From Actinomadura violacea (GTDB taxonomy: Bacteria > Actinomycetota > Actinomycetes > Streptosporangiales > Streptosporangiaceae), in NCBI RefSeq assembly GCF_017573465.1, contig NZ_JAGEPF010000046.1, positions 16,137 through 80,136 on the forward strand: a stretch of 64,000 nt of DNA, in the 5' to 3' direction. Under the pieces are notes generated by a model. That model was given only the letters and a program-made list of their open reading frames with translations, ran no database searches and was not told where the DNA came from. Shown here piece by piece: positions 23,412 through 31,878 of this stretch. Each line of letters opens with the position of its first letter. Position 1 is the first letter of the stretch. Made by a program: the position numbers and the translations under genes.

Positions 23412-24701
23412 TCAGTTCTCCTTCCAGACGGCCACCCGCCACCGGGCGAGCCACCCGGTGACCAGGCCCGCGACCAGGCCGGTCCCGGCGAGCACGACCA
23501 GCAGCAGCCACCCGCGTCCGAGATCCGGTTCCCCGGGCGCGTCCGACGACGGCACGAGGTCGACGGTCAGCTCCAGCGGCATGCCGGGCGCCGTCCGCAC
23601 CGCCGCCGGAGCGGAGAAGGAGTTGCTCACCACCAGGCAGACCGGCGTTCCGCCGGACCCGCCGTCCGGGGAGGGCGAGGCGGAGGCGTCCGCCCCGGTC
23701 CGCTGGTCGGACCAGCGCAGGCCGGTGGACTGCACGTCGGTGCGTCCGCTGCCGGCGTCGGTGCCGCGGACGAGTTCCTGCCCGGCCGCGGACACCGCGC
23801 GCAGCAGCACCCCGTGGTCGGGGTTCAGGGTCCGGTCGAGCGCGACGCTGACGGACGCGCGCAGCTCCTGGCCCGGCGCCACCGACACCCGGTACCAGCG
23901 GTGTTCGCTGAACCGTTCCCGGTCGGTGTACACGCCGGGCGCGAGCGTGGGCGCGTCGGCGCACCCCGCGGTCCCGGCGACCTTCTCCGGAGTCCTCCGG
24001 TAGGTGGCGCCGGCGCGCTGGACGAGTTGGTTGAGGCGGCCGGTCAGCTCCTCCTGGTGCTGGACGGCGGTGTAGGTCCCGCCGGTCGCGTCGGCGATGC
24101 AGGTGAGCTGCCGCCGCACCTTGTCGTTGAGGGTCAGCCCGAGGGTGTCCACGACCAGGTGCGTGCCCTGGGAGGCGAGCCGGCGCGCCACCTCGCAGGG
24201 GTCGGGGGGCGAGCAGGTGTCCTCGCCATCGGTGATGAGGATGATCCGCCGCGTCGTCTCGCCGGCCCCGAGGTCCTTGGTCGCGGCGCGGAGCGCGAGC
24301 CCGATCGGCGTCCAGCCGGTGGGGCGCAGCGTCGCGATCGCCGCCTTCGCCTGCGCCTTGTTCACCGGGCCGACCGGGGAGAGCTGCTGGGTGTCGGTGC
24401 ATCCGACGGCCTTGGAACTGCCGGGGAACCGGTACCGCGCACCGAGCACGCGGATGCCCAGTTGCGTCTCCGCGGGGAGGGCGTCGACCACCGCGCCGAA
24501 GGACTGCTGCGCGACGGCCATCCGGCTGCGCCCGTCGATGTCGCGGGCGCGCATGGAGCCGCTGACATCCAGCACGAGCTCGACCTTGGGCGGCTCCGCG
24601 GGACCGCCGTCGTCGGCGGAGACCGGGGGCGCGGCGACCGGCGCCGAAGCAAGGAGCAAGGCGAGCAGACCGCCGCCCGCAGAAGATCGTTTGAAGATCA
24701 C
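23412..24701 (-). CDS. Secreted VWA-domain protein, membrane-anchored
   Basis: About 429 residues. A signal peptide (GLLALLLASAPVAAPPVSA) precedes a von Willebrand factor A domain with a complete MIDAS start DVSGSM (about residue 46), the conserved threonine region TGWTPIGLAL and ITDGEDTCSPPDPC. A second beta-rich region (about 240-390) and one C-terminal membrane segment (LLLVVLAGTGLVAGLVTGWL) follow. GTG 24701 is taken as start; a TTG one codon upstream is possible. The topology suggests an extracytoplasmic metal-dependent binding domain tethered to the membrane, working with the co-translated downstream protein. Ligand unknown. Confidence 0.85.
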   Translation of the reverse strand: MIFKRSSAGGGLLALLLASAPVAAPPVSADDGGPAEPPKVELVLDVSGSMRARDIDGRSRMAVAQQSFGAVVDALPAETQLGIRVLGARYRFPGSSKAVGCTDTQQLSPVGPVNKAQAKAAIATLRPTGWTPIGLALRAATKDLGAGETTRRIILITDGEDTCSPPDPCEVARRLASQGTHLVVDTLGLTLNDKVRRQLTCIADATGGTYTAVQHQEELTGRLNQLVQRAGATYRRTPEKVAGTAGCADAPTLAPGVYTDRERFSEHRWYRVSVAPGQELRASVSVALDRTLNPDHGVLLRAVSAAGQELVRGTDAGSGRTDVQSTGLRWSDQRTGADASASPSPDGGSGGTPVCLVVSNSFSAPAAVRTAPGMPLELTVDLVPSSDAPGEPDLGRGWLLLVVLAGTGLVAGLVTGWLARWRVAVWKEN

Positions 24702-24929
24702 CAAGGGATCCTAATGACGCCGGGAGGCCGCCGAGACCAAGATCGACATTCCCTCCTCGATCCCCGGAACGGCCCGCGCCCAGGGAGCTTCGGCGCGACC
24801 GTGACCGTCCCCGCGGCGGCGCTCCCGGCCCTGGCGGCGCTCGTCCCGAGCCGGCCGGCGAGCTTGACGCGGCCACATGATCGGGGCTATTCACAGAGAA
24901 AACAACGTTGGATCCGGTGGTAACCCGAC

Positions 24930-25691
24930 ATGTACGCCGAGGAACGGCAGCAGGAGATCCTCCGCCGCACGCGCGAGGCCGGGCGGGTGGACGTCATGAC
25001 CCTCGCCGAGGACTACGGCGTCACGATGGAGACGATCCGCCGCGACCTGACGGTCCTGGAGCGGTCCGGGACGCTGCGCCGCGTGCACGGCGGGGCGATC
25101 CCCGTCGAACGGCTCGGCTTCGAGCCCGCGCTCGCGGCCCGCGACGCGGTGATGACCGCGGAGAAGGAGCGCATCGCCAAGGCCGCCCTCGCCGAGCTGC
25201 CCGCCGGCGGGTCCATCGTCATCGACGCGGGCAGCACGACCGGGCGGCTCGTCCAGGTGCTGCCGAGCGACCGGGAGCTGACCGTCATCGTCAACTCGCC
25301 GCCGCTGGCGACGGTGCTGGCGACCCGGTCGAACCTCAATGTGATCATGCTGGGCGGCCGGGTGCGGGGGCGGACGCTGGCGACGGTGGACGACTGGGCG
25401 ATGCGCCCGCTCGACCGGCTGCGCGTCGACGTGGCGTTCATGGCCACCAACGGCTGCTCGGTGGAGGCGGGCCTGACGACGCCCGACCCGGCCGAGGCCG
25501 CGATCAAGTCGGCGATGATGCGGGCGTCCCGGCGCAGCGTGGTGCTCACCGACCACACCAAGGTCGGCAACGACTACCTCGCCCGGTTCGCCGACCTGGC
25601 CGACGTCAGCGTCCTGATCACCGACACCGGCCTGGACGTGGGCCTGGCCACCGAACTCGCCGCCGCCGGCCCCGAGGTCATCCGGGTCTGA
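24930..25691 (+). CDS. DeoR/GlpR-family transcriptional regulator
   Basis: 253 residues. The DeoR HTH is complete: RQQEILRRTREAGRVDVMTLAEDYGVTMETIRRDLTVLERSGTLRRVHGGA. The C-terminal half is the DeoRC sugar-phosphate sensor (IVIDAGSTTGRLVQVL, VMLGG-like IMLGGRVRGRTLATV, FMATNGCSVEAGLTTPDPAEAAIKSAMM). It is convergent with the PTS operon whose promoter (30019-30056) carries GTTTC repeats of the type bound by DeoR proteins, so it is the likely regulator of that operon, sensing a phosphorylated sugar. An AAAACAACG sequence lies in front of its own start. Confidence 0.92.
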   Translation: MYAEERQQEILRRTREAGRVDVMTLAEDYGVTMETIRRDLTVLERSGTLRRVHGGAIPVERLGFEPALAARDAVMTAEKERIAKAALAELPAGGSIVIDAGSTTGRLVQVLPSDRELTVIVNSPPLATVLATRSNLNVIMLGGRVRGRTLATVDDWAMRPLDRLRVDVAFMATNGCSVEAGLTTPDPAEAAIKSAMMRASRRSVVLTDHTKVGNDYLARFADLADVSVLITDTGLDVGLATELAAAGPEVIRV

Positions 25692-25704
25692 GACGCGGCC
25701 CGGC

Positions 25705-25730
25705 CCGGCCCGGCGCGCCCGCCGGGCCGG
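25705..25730. terminator. Hairpin between deoR-type gene and HPr gene
   Basis: CCGGCCCGGC / GCCGGGCCGG arms of 10 bp with a 6-base loop, between two convergent genes; likely works in both directions. Confidence 0.55.
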
Positions 25731-25751
25731 GGCCGGCGTTGTGGGAAGCGT

Positions 25752-26036
25752 TCAGGTGCCGGCCGGTTCCTCGGCGTCCAGGTCGCGGGCGAGCAGGGCG
25801 GCGAGCGCGTCCAGCGCCGCGTCGGCGCCGGGACCGTCGTCGGCCTCCAGCGTGACCTCGGTGCCGTGCTCCGCGCCGAGGGCCAGCACGGCGAGGATGC
25901 TGTTGGCGGGCGCGGAGCGGTCGCCGGCCCGGATCCATACCGGGACGCCCTGCGCGGCGGCGGCCTGGACGAACAGGTTCGCGGGCCGCGCGTGCAGGCC
26001 GGTGCGGGAGGCGATGGTCACGGTTCGCTCGGGCAT
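25752..26036 (-). CDS. ptsH: HPr-family phosphocarrier of the PTS
   Basis: 94 residues. The phosphorylated histidine H15 sits in RTGLHARPAN and the regulatory serine position is S46 in PANSILAVLALGAEHG, so both hallmarks of HPr are present. It is slightly longer than usual (88-90) because of an acidic C-terminus. It is the last gene of the operon, 11 bases after the dehydrogenase. No Enzyme I is encoded in the window, so it must be charged by an EI elsewhere. A dedicated HPr suggests the operon does not depend only on the housekeeping copy. Confidence 0.95.
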   Translation of the reverse strand: MPERTVTIASRTGLHARPANLFVQAAAAQGVPVWIRAGDRSAPANSILAVLALGAEHGTEVTLEADDGPGADAALDALAALLARDLDAEEPAGT

Positions 26037-26047
26037 GTCGGCTCCTG

Positions 26048-27082
26048 TCAGGGTTCGATGGTGACCTTGATCGCGGCGCCGCGGGCGACGGTGTCGATGG
26101 CGTCGAGGACGCCGGTCAGCGGCAGCCGGTGGGTGATCAGATCGGCGACGGGCACCGCGCCGGCCGCGATCAGCCGCAGCGCGCGGGCGTTGTGCGCCGG
26201 GCTGGACCCGTTGGCGCCCACGATGGTCAGTTCCCGGTAGTGCACCAGGTTGGAATCGCAGGCGATGACCGGGTCGTCCTTCGGCAGGCCGCCGAAGAAG
26301 CTGATCCGGCCCTGCCGCGCGGCCATCTGGAGCGCCTGCTCCTGCGCGGCGCCGGAGGCGGCGGCGGTCACGACGACGTCGGCGCCGCGCCCGTCGGTCA
26401 GCTTCAGCACCTGGTCGACCAGGTCCGGGCCGGTGATCGCGGCGTCGGGGCGCACCCGGGCGGCCGACATCTCCAGGCGTTCGGCGTTGATGTCGGCGAG
26501 GAACACGCGCGCGGCGCCGCGCGAGCGCGCCAGCCGCACGTGCAGGCAGCCGATCGGTCCCGCGCCGATCACCACGACGTCGTCGCCGTCCCCGACCCGC
26601 GCGAGCTCCTGGCCGTTGAGGACGCAGGCGAGCGGCTCGGCCACCGACGCCTCGGCGAACCCGACCCCGTCCGGGATCCGGTTGAGGCCGTCGACGGCGA
26701 GCACCTTCGCGGGGACGACGGTGTACTCGGCGAAGCCGCCGTCGTAGTGGTACCCCATCGACTCCTGGTTCGGGCACACGGTGAGGTGGCCGCGGCGGCA
26801 CTCCTCGCACCGCCCGCACGGGATGGCGGCGATGACCTGGACCCGGTCGCCCGGCGCCCAGCCGGTCACGTCCGCGCCGGTCGCGACGACCTCGCCGGCG
26901 ATCTCGTGCCCCATGACGCGGGGCGGCCGGATGTGGTGGTGCCCGAACTTGGAGATCTTGACGTCGGTGCCGCAGGTGGAGCAGTTGCGCACCCTGATCG
27001 CGACGTCACCGGGCCCGGGGACGGGCTCGGCGGCGTCCTCGACGCGGATGTCCCCGGGTGCGTGGAAGCGGGCGACCTTCAC
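26048..27082 (-). CDS. Zinc-dependent dehydrogenase (polyol/sorbitol dehydrogenase-like MDR)
   Basis: 344 residues. Catalytic zinc region NCSTCGTDVKI and GHEIAGEV, structural zinc cysteines in CGRCEECRRGHLTVC, and the nucleotide site VVVIGAGPIGCLHVRLARSRGA followed by D (ADINAERLE), which favours NAD+. This is the sorbitol/threonine/galactitol-phosphate dehydrogenase branch of medium-chain dehydrogenases. GTG at 27082 overlaps the stop of the EIIA gene (GTGA). In a PTS operon with a PfkB kinase it would oxidise the imported polyol phosphate to a ketose phosphate; galactitol-1-phosphate 5-dehydrogenase is a close functional model. The exact substrate is not visible. Confidence 0.88.
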   Translation of the reverse strand: MKVARFHAPGDIRVEDAAEPVPGPGDVAIRVRNCSTCGTDVKISKFGHHHIRPPRVMGHEIAGEVVATGADVTGWAPGDRVQVIAAIPCGRCEECRRGHLTVCPNQESMGYHYDGGFAEYTVVPAKVLAVDGLNRIPDGVGFAEASVAEPLACVLNGQELARVGDGDDVVVIGAGPIGCLHVRLARSRGAARVFLADINAERLEMSAARVRPDAAITGPDLVDQVLKLTDGRGADVVVTAAASGAAQEQALQMAARQGRISFFGGLPKDDPVIACDSNLVHYRELTIVGANGSSPAHNARALRLIAAGAVPVADLITHRLPLTGVLDAIDTVARGAAIKVTIEP

Positions 27083-27525
27083 TGGGCGATCTCCTCTCCG
27101 TCCGGCCGCAGCAGCCGGATCACTTCGTCGGCGTCGGTGGTCTCGCGCAGTCTCCGGGCGCGGCCGGGGTCGAGCAGGATCTGCGCGAGCTCGGACAGGA
27201 TCCGCACGTGGCCGTCGCCCCGGGCCGCGATGCCGACGCACAGGGCGACCCGTTCGCCGTTCCAGTTCACCCCGCCGGGAAAGCGCAGGACACACAGCGC
27301 GTCGTGGTGCACCAGCTCCTTCCCGGCCAGGGTGCCGTGCGGGATCGCCACGCCCTCGCCCACGTACGTGGAGACCGTCCGCTCGCGGTCGAGCATCGCG
27401 TCGATGTAGCCGGGCTCGGCCGCGCCGGCCGAGACGAGCGCCCGCCCGCACTGCCGGACGGCGTCGTCCCGGTCGGCCGCGGCCGCGTCCAGGCGCACGG
27501 CGGAGCGGGCCAGCAGCTCAGGCAC
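27079..27525 (-). CDS. PTS EIIA, mannitol/fructose family
   Basis: 148 residues. The phospho-histidine is H63 in GVAIPHGTLAGKE, the standard EIIA-Mtl/Fru signature, with VALCVGIAARGDGHVRILSELA afterwards. It takes phosphate from HPr and passes it to the separate EIIB encoded upstream. ATG 27525 lies inside the last eight bases of the EIIB gene. In many organisms A, B and C domains are fused; here they are three genes. Confidence 0.95.
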   Translation of the reverse strand: MPELLARSAVRLDAAAADRDDAVRQCGRALVSAGAAEPGYIDAMLDRERTVSTYVGEGVAIPHGTLAGKELVHHDALCVLRFPGGVNWNGERVALCVGIAARGDGHVRILSELAQILLDPGRARRLRETTDADEVIRLLRPDGEEIAQ

Positions 27526-27817
27526 CGATCTCGCCGCCGTCCCTGATGGCCGCCACCAGGCGCGCCACCGCCGGGTCGCCGAGGAACACCTGGAAGGTGA
27601 CGATCGGCTTGTCCGGCGCGCTGCTGCGAGCGCGGGCGCTGAGGCCCGCGTGGCAGACCACCACGTCGGCGTCGCCGGGGATCGAGTTCACCGGGGTGTG
27701 CTCGACCGCGACGCCCGCCTTCCTCAGCTCCTTGCGGAGGCTGCTCGCGAGCATGACGCTGCTGCCCATGCCGGCGTCGCACGCCACGACGATCTTGCGG
27801 ATGTCCTTGCCGTCCAT
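27518..27817 (-). CDS. PTS EIIB, mannitol family
   Basis: 99 residues. The phosphocysteine loop is IVVACDAGMGSSVMLASSLR with C13, as in mannitol-type EIIB. It then shows VEHTPVNSIPGDADVVVCHAGLSARARS, the usual second half. Free-standing, four bases after EIIC and overlapping EIIA by eight bases, so the three are made together. Confidence 0.95.
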   Translation of the reverse strand: MDGKDIRKIVVACDAGMGSSVMLASSLRKELRKAGVAVEHTPVNSIPGDADVVVCHAGLSARARSSAPDKPIVTFQVFLGDPAVARLVAAIRDGGEIGA

Positions 27818-27821
27818 CTGG

Positions 27822-29006
27822 TCACGCCTCCTGGGGTGAGGGGCTGGCGGGCGCGGCGGGCGGGGCGCCGGCGTCGCCGGCCGGTTCCTCCGCGCCGGCG
27901 GAGGAGGCGGCTGCGCCGTCGTCGGACGCCTCCGCGCCGTCCTCGTCCGGGCTCTTCTCGGCGAACCTCCCGAACCCGAGCAGCACCGCGCCGACCGCGA
28001 ACGAGACGGCCGCGGCGACGAGGACGCCCAGGTAGACGCCGATCCAGCCGTGCCTCGGGGTCTCGGCGACGTAGGCGAAGATGCTGCCGGGCGACGGCGT
28101 GGCGACCAGCCCCGCGCCCGTTGCCATGAAGGTGGCGATCCCGGCCGCGCTGCCGGCCATGGTCGCGAGGATGAGCCGCGGCTTCATCAGGATGTAGGGG
28201 AAGTAGATCTCGTGGATGCCGCCGAGGAAGTGGATGATGATCGCGGCCGGCACGCTCGGCCGCAGCGACCTCGGGCCGAACATCAGGTAGGCCAGCAGGA
28301 CGCCGAGCCCCGGGCCCGGGTTCGACTCGAGCATGAACAGGATCGACTTGCCGTCCTTCGCAGCCTCCGCGAAGCCCAGCGGGGCGAGCACGCCGTGGTT
28401 GACCGCGTTGTTGAGGAAAAGCACCTTCGCGGGTTCGATCAGCACCGACGCCAGCGGCAGCAGATGGTGGTGGATCAGCCATTCGACGCCGTTGCCCGCG
28501 CCCTTGGTCACCTGCCGGACGATCGGGCCGACGCCCCACACGCCGAAGACGGCCACCGCGCCGCCGACGATGCCGGCGGTGAAGTTGTCGACCAGCATCT
28601 CGAACCCGGTTCGGGTCCGCTCCTGGATGTAGCCGTCCACCTTCTTGAGCAGGTAGGCGGCCAGCGGCCCGACGATCATCGCGCCGAGGAACATGGGGAT
28701 CTTGGAGCCCACCACGACGCCCATCGTGGCGACCGCGCCGACGACCGCGCCCCGCTGGCCGTGCACCATCCGGCCGCCGGTGTAGCCGATGAGGATCGGC
28801 AGCAGGTAGGTGATGGTCGGGTCGACCAGCTCCCCGAGGTGCTTGTTCGGGAGCCATCCGGTCGGGATGAACAGCGCGGTGACCAGCCCCCAGGCGATGA
28901 ACGCGCCGATGTTGGGCATCACCATCCCGGCCAGATGGCCGCCCAGGCGCTGGACTCCGGCTTTCAGCCCGCTTCCGCTGACGGCTGGTGTGTACGCAGC
29001 GGCCAT
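27822..29006 (-). CDS. PTS EIIC, mannitol-type permease
   Basis: 394 residues. Starts VQRLGGHLAGMVMPNIGAFIAWGLVTALF and contains the EIIC signature PSVPAAIIIHFLGGIHEIYFPYILMKPRLI (the GGIHEIYFPY substrate loop), LFLNNAVNHGVLAPLG and PLAAYLLKKVDG, all diagnostic of mannitol-type EIIC. The last about 45 residues are Ala/Pro/Asp-rich and replace the EIIB domain normally fused here. ATG 29006 follows GAGGAGG. Substrate is probably a hexitol or related polyol. Confidence 0.95.
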   Translation of the reverse strand: MAAAYTPAVSGSGLKAGVQRLGGHLAGMVMPNIGAFIAWGLVTALFIPTGWLPNKHLGELVDPTITYLLPILIGYTGGRMVHGQRGAVVGAVATMGVVVGSKIPMFLGAMIVGPLAAYLLKKVDGYIQERTRTGFEMLVDNFTAGIVGGAVAVFGVWGVGPIVRQVTKGAGNGVEWLIHHHLLPLASVLIEPAKVLFLNNAVNHGVLAPLGFAEAAKDGKSILFMLESNPGPGLGVLLAYLMFGPRSLRPSVPAAIIIHFLGGIHEIYFPYILMKPRLILATMAGSAAGIATFMATGAGLVATPSPGSIFAYVAETPRHGWIGVYLGVLVAAAVSFAVGAVLLGFGRFAEKSPDEDGAEASDDGAAASSAGAEEPAGDAGAPPAAPASPSPQEA

Positions 29007-29043
29007 CTCGGCCTCCTCAGGGTTCGGGGGGTCTGCGTGAGGA

Positions 29044-29985
29044 TCAGGCGATGAGCGAACGGCCGAGGTCCGGCCGGGTGTCGATGCGGACGATGTCGCG
29101 CCGGATGTCGCCCGGGCGCGGCATCCGGCTGGCCGGCAGGCGCACCGCGGCGGCCCCCCACGCCAGCCCCTCGGCCAGCGCCGGGGCGCCGCGCGCCCCC
29201 GCGGCGAGGAACCCGGCGAGCAGCGCGTCGCCCGCGCCCACCGTGCTCCGCGGCTCGGCGACGGGCGCCGTCCCGGCCGTGACGCCGTCCTCGTCGACGA
29301 GGACGGCGCCGTCGGCGCCGAGGCTGGCGAGCACGGCCCCCGCACCGCGCTCGCGCAGCTCGCAGGCCGCCTCCACCGCGTCGCCGACGCTGGCGACCGG
29401 CCGCCCGACGGCCTCGGCCAGCTCGTCCCGGTTCGGCTTGACCAGGTGCGGGCCCGCACCGACGGCGGCCGGCAGCGCCGGGCCGCTGGCGTCGACGGCG
29501 ACCCGCACCCCGGCGGAGGCGAAGAACTCGCACAGCCGGGCGTAGATGTCGGAGGGCACCCCCGGCGGCAGGCTGCCGCAGGCCACCACCCAACTCGCGC
29601 CCTCGGCCTCGGCGAGCACGGCGTCGGCGACCGCGTCCAGCTCGTCGCGCGACAGGGGTTCGCCCGGCTCGTTGACCTTGGTGACGACGCCGTCGGGCTC
29701 GACGATCGTCACGTTCGAGCGGGTCCGCCCGGCCACCGGCACGGCATGGACCGCGATGCCGTCGCCCTCCAGCAGCCGGACGAGCTGCTCGCCGTCCGCG
29801 CCCCCGGAGGTGACCACCGCGACCGTCGGCGCCCGGTTGGCCAGCAGCGCGCGGGACACGTTCACGCCCTTGCCGCCCGGGTCGATGCGCGCGGACCTCG
29901 CCCGCGTCATCGTGCCCTGGACGAGCCGGTCGACGTCGATCGTGCGGTCCAGGCTGGGGTTCAGCGTCAGCGTGACGATCACCAC
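29044..29985 (-). CDS. PfkB-family hexose-phosphate kinase (1-phosphofructokinase / tagatose-6-phosphate kinase type)
   Basis: 313 residues. LTLNPSLDRTIDV, DPGGKGVNVSRALL, VKPNRDELAEAVGR and the catalytic STVGAGDALLAGFLA motif place it in the FruK/LacC subgroup. GTG 29985 starts the operon. The family cannot be split further by eye: FruK makes fructose-1,6-bisphosphate from fructose-1-phosphate, LacC makes tagatose-1,6-bisphosphate. Together with the zinc dehydrogenase, a route polyol -> polyol phosphate -> ketose phosphate -> bisphosphate is suggested. Upstream lie four regularly spaced GTTTC-like repeats. Confidence 0.88.
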   Translation of the reverse strand: MVIVTLTLNPSLDRTIDVDRLVQGTMTRARSARIDPGGKGVNVSRALLANRAPTVAVVTSGGADGEQLVRLLEGDGIAVHAVPVAGRTRSNVTIVEPDGVVTKVNEPGEPLSRDELDAVADAVLAEAEGASWVVACGSLPPGVPSDIYARLCEFFASAGVRVAVDASGPALPAAVGAGPHLVKPNRDELAEAVGRPVASVGDAVEAACELRERGAGAVLASLGADGAVLVDEDGVTAGTAPVAEPRSTVGAGDALLAGFLAAGARGAPALAEGLAWGAAAVRLPASRMPRPGDIRRDIVRIDTRPDLGRSLIA

Positions 29986-30018
29986 GCGCCGCCTCGGCTC
30001 GGCGCACCGCTCATTGTT

Positions 30019-30056
30019 GGTTCACCGCCGTTTCACGTCTGTTTCCATTTGTTTAC
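30019..30056 (-). promoter_or_regulatory. Four direct repeats (GTTTC-like), probable DeoR operator
   Basis: On the plus strand GGTTC (30019), GTTTC (30030), GTTTC (30041) and GTTTA (30051) recur every 10-11 bases, i.e. one helical turn; on the coding strand they read GAAAC. Direct repeats on one face of the helix are typical of DeoR-family operators. The block starts 34 bases upstream of the kinase start. Confidence 0.55.
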
Positions 30057-30145
30057 GCCTAGATGTGTGGGAACGTCAAGGGTGCAGGCACAGACGAATC
30101 GCGGGCCGAGCCGGCGGGTTCCGCCTTCGCCAGAGGAACCGCGGG

Positions 30146-30763
30146 TCACTTCCCGGCGTCGCCGAGAAGCTTCTGCATCTGCGTGAGCTCGTCCGCGTAG
30201 GCGTCGCGGCGGACGCGTGGCCCGCAGGACAGCAGCAGGCGGGTGAAGTCGTCCGCCGCCTTGGCGATCCGCTCGCTCAGCCCCGTGGCGGCGTCCTGGG
30301 CACCGAAGTCGCTGGTGGCCGCATAGACCCCGGTGGGGGAGACCACGGCGTGCAGGTAGGAGAACATCGGCCGCAGGGCGTGTTCGAGGACCAGCGAGTG
30401 CCGCTCGGTGCCGCCGGTGGCCGCGATCAGCACGGGCATATCCGTCAGCGTCTGCGCCGGCAGCACGTCGAAGAAGGACTTGAACAGGCCGCTGAAGGAG
30501 GCGTTGAACGCCGGGGTCACGGCGATCAGTCCGTCGGCCTCGGCAAGGTCGTCGAAGGCCTTCTCCAGTTCGGCGTTGGCGAAGCCGGTGAGCATCGCGT
30601 CCATGATCGGCCGCCCGAATCGCCGCAGCTCCACGATCGAAGGCGTGGCCTGGGTTCCCTTCCGGACCAGCCGGTCGGTGACCGCATCGGTGATCCGGTC
30701 GGCCAGCAGCCGGGTCGAGGACGGCTCCCGCAGCCCTCCGCTGACCACCGCGAGCCGCGTCAC
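30146..30763 (-). CDS. NAD(P)H-dependent FMN reductase (CE1759-like)
   Basis: 205 residues, flavodoxin-like fold: LAVVSGGLREPSSTRLLADRI is the FMN phosphate loop and ADGLIAVTPAFNASFSGLFKSFFDVL the isoalloxazine loop, with VLIAATGGTERHSL after it. It would supply reduced FMN to the luciferase-like monooxygenase encoded immediately upstream; the GTG start overlaps that gene's stop (GTGA). The pair LLM oxidoreductase + this reductase is a well-known actinobacterial unit of unassigned substrate. Confidence 0.92.
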   Translation of the reverse strand: MTRLAVVSGGLREPSSTRLLADRITDAVTDRLVRKGTQATPSIVELRRFGRPIMDAMLTGFANAELEKAFDDLAEADGLIAVTPAFNASFSGLFKSFFDVLPAQTLTDMPVLIAATGGTERHSLVLEHALRPMFSYLHAVVSPTGVYAATSDFGAQDAATGLSERIAKAADDFTRLLLSCGPRVRRDAYADELTQMQKLLGDAGK

Positions 30764-31878
30764 GACTGCCCTCCTTCCAGGCCGTCGGCGGACGACTCGC
30801 GTCGGGCGGCGACGAGCCGTTCATGCGTCGGGGCGTCCGGGACGCGTTCGGGACGGCCGACGGCGAACTCCTTGCGCAGTACCGGCACGACTTGCTCTCC
30901 GAGTAGATCCAGTTGCTCCAGGACCGTTTTCAGCGGCAGGCCGGCGTGGTCGATCAGGAACAGTTGCCGCTGGTAGTCGCCCACGTATTCGCGGAATCCA
31001 AGGGTCCGTTCGATGACCTGCTGCGGCGAGCCGACCGTCAGCGGGGTCTGCGCGGTGAACTCCTCCAGCGAAGGGCCATGGCCGTACACCGGGGCGTTGT
31101 CGAAGTACGGACGGAACTCGGCGACGGCGTCCTGACTGTTCGGGCGCATGAATATTTGCCCGCCCAGCCCGACGATCGCCTGGTCGGCGGAGCCATGGCC
31201 GTGGGCCTCGAAACGCTGCCGGTACAACCGCACCATCTGCTCGGTGTGGGAGGCCGGCCAGAAGATGTGGTTGGCGAAGAACCCGTCCCCATAGAACGCG
31301 GCGAGTTCAGCGACCTCCGGGGTGCGGATCGAGCCGTGCCACACGAACGGCGCCACCCCGTCCAGCGGCTGGGGCGCCAGCGTGAATCCCTGCAGAGGGG
31401 AGCGGAACTCACCGGACCAGTCCACCACCGGCTCGCGCCACAGGCGTCGCAGCAAGCCGTAGTGCTCCACGGTCAACTCCACCGCCGTCCGGATGTCCTG
31501 CCCGAACCAGGGGTAGACCGGCCCGGTGTTGCCCCGGCCGAGCATCAGATCGACCCGGCCGTCGGCCAGGTGCTGCAGGACGCTGAAGTCCTCGGCGATC
31601 TTCACCGGATCATTGGTGGTGATCAGCGTCGTGGACGTCGACAAGATCAGCCGCTGCGTCTGCGCGGCGATGAACCCCAGCAGGGTGGTCGGCGACGACG
31701 GGGTGAACGGCGGGTTGTGGTGCTCGCCGGTCGCGAAGACGTCCAGCCCCACTTCCTCGGCCTTGCGCGCGATCGCGACGGTCGCCTTGATCCGCTCCGC
31801 CTCGGATGGCTCCCGGCCCGTGGTCGGGTCGGGCGTGACGTCCCCGACGGTGAAGATTCCGAACTGCATGGCCGACAC
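30760..31878 (-). CDS. LLM-class flavin-dependent monooxygenase (CE1758-like)
   Basis: 372 residues. Luciferase-like fold: MQFGIFTVGDVTPD, DVFATGEHHNPPFTPSSP, LILSTSTTLITTNDPVKIAEDF, LADGRVDLMLGRGNTGPVYPWFG and PLTVGSPQQVIERTL. The start is placed at GTG 31878 because AAGGGGA lies seven bases before it; ATG 31869 three codons later is the alternative. It needs reduced FMN from the coupled reductase downstream. Substrate unknown; related proteins act on small organics or sulfonates. Confidence 0.92.
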   Translation of the reverse strand: MSAMQFGIFTVGDVTPDPTTGREPSEAERIKATVAIARKAEEVGLDVFATGEHHNPPFTPSSPTTLLGFIAAQTQRLILSTSTTLITTNDPVKIAEDFSVLQHLADGRVDLMLGRGNTGPVYPWFGQDIRTAVELTVEHYGLLRRLWREPVVDWSGEFRSPLQGFTLAPQPLDGVAPFVWHGSIRTPEVAELAAFYGDGFFANHIFWPASHTEQMVRLYRQRFEAHGHGSADQAIVGLGGQIFMRPNSQDAVAEFRPYFDNAPVYGHGPSLEEFTAQTPLTVGSPQQVIERTLGFREYVGDYQRQLFLIDHAGLPLKTVLEQLDLLGEQVVPVLRKEFAVGRPERVPDAPTHERLVAARRESSADGLEGGQS

